A program made the position numbers and the translations under genes. Below, one piece after another: positions 61,672 to 64,000 of a stretch of DNA of 64,000 nucleotides (position 1 is the stretch's first letter; the number at the start of each line of letters is the position of its first letter). Source of the DNA: Ophioderma brevispina (Eukaryota; Echinodermata; Ophiuroidea; Amphilepidida; Ophiodermatidae). The notes below the pieces were generated by a model. It saw nothing but the letters and a program-made list of their open reading frames with translations, searched no databases and was not told the origin of the DNA. The DNA lies in NCBI GenBank assembly GCA_023653785.1, contig JAMKCH010035169.1, positions 62,001 to 126,000 on the forward strand, given 5' to 3'.

Positions 61672-62732
61672 TTAAGTGTAAATGGAAAATAAACACTATT
61701 ATGTGTTTCAGGAGTGTAAACGCCTACAGGTGTTTAATTTTCTAAACAATTGGATTTGCAGTGCATGATTTTGATAGTCTTATTTTGTGCCATTCGCCGT
61801 TTTAATTAATATACATGTTATATATTATACATGCATGTGCGTTTATAGTTTGCCTCGTATAATTACATACGTTGTAGAGATTAATAATATTCGTCACATA
61901 GGTTGGAGACCTTTTTGCCGCACTCCGCAAAATCTCATTCGCCTTTTTTTTTCAAGAAGGAAATAGAAGGGTAAAAACATACAAAGAAACAAACAAAAAC
62001 AACACTAAAAATAGTCCTATAGTTGGCCATGGCTCTCACTAATTGTTAGTATATTGCATAAAATAGGTTAACTCAATATGTTGATTAAACAAGGGAACAA
62101 CGCCCGGGAACAACGCTCATGTGGTGCGTATAATAACTAGCTCCTGGAAGAAAGTTGAGTAAACCTTATTGTTGAGGTATAAAGTATAAAGTTGGAGGTG
62201 GTTTTGAGGCAGATTTTTCTTTATTGAGGTGAAAATTTCCCGGTGAGCAGTGCCTCCTGTTATGCTGCGTTTGCGACTTTGAGTTAGCTCCTCAACTTTG
62301 ACTAAAGACAACAGATAAGTGGCCCTAGTTTTTTACAGTATGCGACATGAGTTTTCTGTACTTTAGTATTCGTTACAGAATAACACGAAAGCCATACATG
62401 AAGTGTGCCAAACTTTGCCACTTGGCTCTCGTATACATTACATAACTAATGGTCTTTTAGATTGTGTGTAACAATCGAGTGATAAAACACCCCACTTTTT
62501 TCGCTAATGACAGATTTTGCAAATAAAATGGCGAAGTGCATTCGTGGTATATGGCGTGGAACACGTGGCATACGTGCCAACTTGAAAGAATCTTGAAAAG
62601 TTATAAAGTGAAGACGACGTAAAAAGGAGATTGCTGAAAGTTCTGGATATTAATTAACAGTGTAGATGTGCAAGCTTGCAGGGATCTTAGAGCATGCCTC
62701 AAATATTCTGAATGAACACTGTAGAGAATGCG

Positions 62733-63091
62733 CAAATTTAGAATATACCCTCAGGGGCGGATCCAGGATTTGAAAAACGTCAAAATTACCGGGGGGCTGA
62801 AAGGCTGTACCTGATCCAAAATAGCTCAAAATGGGCTGATTTTGCAAGAATTTGCAGATATACCGGGAGGCGCGCGCCTCCTCATCCCCCTCCCTGGATC
62901 CGCGCCTGACCCTGTCATAATTACCTCCTGCCCTACCGCGTTCTTTTATTAAAAGTATCCGTAAAATTATTGACTCCGTAAATTGAAAAATTCCGGGTTT
63001 TTTTTAATATTCGGCAGCAAAATTTTCAGACACTTTTTCATTCCGTAAAATAAGCATACTTTAATGTGAGTTTGGATAGATGTACACGATT
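62733..63091. repeat. Segmental duplicate at the right edge, copy 1
   Basis: CAAATTTAGAATATACCCTC to TAGATGTACACGATTGTG, ~360 bp, near-identical to 63,561-63,924. Confidence 0.95.
62752..62908. mobile_element. Palindromic MITE with CAGGGGCGGATCCAGG ends, copy 1
   Basis: 157 bp. CAGGGGCGGATCCAGGATTT at the left and CCTGGATCCGCGCCTG at the right form inverted ends; ACCCT on both sides may be the target duplication. Ends of this type are widespread in animal genomes. Confidence 0.75.
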
Positions 63092-63114
63092 GTGTGTAGT
63101 CTGCCGTCGCGATT

Positions 63115-63335
63115 TGTGAAAGATCACATGAGGTCACCAACGTCACCTATGAACCAAGCAATTTTATAATTCTGGCCATTTTTGGGTCACAAAGGTCACA
63201 TGAGGTCACCAACATGTGGGACAATACCAAAAGGCCATGTGTCATGAAAATCGATGTAGACATACGTGGATACACCAAGCAAATTTATCGTTCTCACCAT
63301 TTTTGGGAAATGACCTCTAATGACCTCTATAGATG
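63115..63335. promoter_or_regulatory. Cluster of AGGTCA nuclear-receptor half-sites
   Basis: AGGTCA-CATG-AGGTCA (a DR4) lies at 63,193-63,208, preceded by GGGTCA three bases upstream (a DR3 with the next site). TGACCT-CTAA-TGACCT, a DR4 on the other strand, is near 63,312-63,327. CATGAGGTCACC also occurs at 63,127-63,138. The segment is the unique part between two duplicates and may itself be a repeat, so function is unproven. Confidence 0.3.
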
Positions 63336-63475
63336 ATTTTTGCCACGTGAGAAGGGTAACTGCGGGACACTACCCAAGGAACATTACATGCAAGTGGCAT
63401 GAAAATGTATGCATGGATGTGGAAACAGCGGGCATGTTTAGGGTTAGCATTATGTTTAGGGTTAAAATATTTAAA

Positions 63476-63528
63476 ACACACACACCACACCACACTCGCA
63501 CACACACACACACACGCGCGAGCGCACA

Positions 63529-63560
<32 letters not shown>
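63476..63560. repeat. (CA)n tract followed by an A20 run at a duplication junction
   Basis: The A run directly abuts the start of the second duplicate (63,561), as at the other duplication junctions. Confidence 0.9.
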
Positions 63561-63561
<1 letters not shown>

Positions 63562-63924
63562 CAAATTTAGAATATACCCTCAGGGGCGGATCCAGGATTT
63601 GAAAAACGTCAAAATTACCGGGGGGCTGAAAGGCTGTACCTGATCCAAAATAGCTCAAAATGGGCTGATTTTGCAAGAATTTGCAGAATTACAGGGAGGC
63701 GCGCGCCTCCTCCGCCCCCTCCCTGGATCCGCGCCTGACCCTGTCATAATTACCTCCTGCCCTACCGCGTTCTTTTATTAAAAGTATCCGTAAAATTATT
63801 GACTCCGTAAATTGAAAAATCCCGGTTTTTTTTTAATATTCGGCAGCAAAATTTTCAGACACTTTTTCATTCCGTAAAATAAGCATACTTTAATGTGAGT
63901 TTGGATAGATGTACACGATTGTGG
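63561..63924. repeat. Segmental duplicate at the right edge, copy 2
   Basis: Direct copy of 62,733-63,091 with a few substitutions, followed by different sequence from GGGTCATATAATG. Confidence 0.95.
63581..63737. mobile_element. Palindromic MITE with CAGGGGCGGATCCAGG ends, copy 2
   Basis: Duplicate of 62,752-62,908 carried within the segmental duplication, with the same ACCCT flanks, so it is not an independent insertion. Confidence 0.75.
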
Positions 63925-64000
63925 GTCATATAATGTATAGGCCTACACGTTGATGTGTCCTATTTTGTGTACCAAAAAAAATCAGCGTTCACCAAACGCA

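Noticed and set aside
62117..62311. 64-codon minus-strand frame (MSLVKVEELTQSRKRS)
   Set aside because: Reads like protein but too short, with no homologue I recognise and no partner exon.
63317..63676. Overlapping frames of 64-119 codons at the right edge
   Set aside because: They read through a (CA)n tract, an A run and a palindromic MITE.

Overview
The window is nuclear DNA of a metazoan, most likely a marine invertebrate deuterostome and plausibly an echinoderm. It is AT-rich, has very low gene density, and its one recognisable gene is split by long GT-AG introns. The rest is dense in small inverted-repeat elements, decayed CR1/L2-like LINEs and a Penelope-like remnant. The echinoderm suggestion rests on the style of the repeats and is an inference. 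No tRNA, rRNA, CRISPR array or prokaryotic gene was found.

Positions 1 to about 15,720, minus strand, carry part of one gene: a divergent KSR (kinase suppressor of Ras) homologue. Read right to left, the exons encode a glycine/basic segment (15,605-15,717, tentative), the residues leading into a C1 zinc finger (12,024-12,147), the C1 finger itself on two small exons, a long Ser/Pro/Arg-rich linker (5,540-6,313), and the start of a pseudokinase domain (2,059-2,320, 1,114-1,210, 1-138). The kinase C-lobe and 3' end lie beyond the left edge; the N-terminal CA1 region was not found. Two things stand out. The pseudokinase has lost the glycine-rich loop, the beta3 lysine, the HRD aspartate and the DFG motif. 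The C1 exon pair is present three times in tandem (8,097-11,942) in a layout whose phases forbid including two pairs in one in-frame message.

From about 13 kb to the right edge I see no other convincing host gene. The content is: two copies of a TTAA-flanked piggyBac-like MITE (13,880-14,237 and 61,315-61,671), the first with its empty site visible in a neighbouring duplicate; other inverted-repeat elements (22.4, 40.4, 42.6, 44.6, 46.9, 62.8 and 63.6 kb); two opposed arrays of a ~160-bp unit (22.8-23.3 and 25.2-25.8 kb) that may be arms of a foldback element; a degenerate ~1.1-kb tandem array (36.1-40.3 kb); a CR1/L2-like LINE (41.0-43.6 kb) interrupted by a TTAA element that carries its own spliced-looking reading frame; a Penelope-like GIY-YIG remnant (49.5-49.9 kb); a second decayed LINE (50.9-52.6 kb); and a 1.5-kb degenerate minisatellite (53.05-54.55 kb).

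A pattern repeats at four loci: segmental duplicates whose junction carries a run of about 20-23 A (or T). It may reflect a retrotransposition-linked duplication process or a systematic assembly artefact. It decides whether the C1 exon triplication is real.
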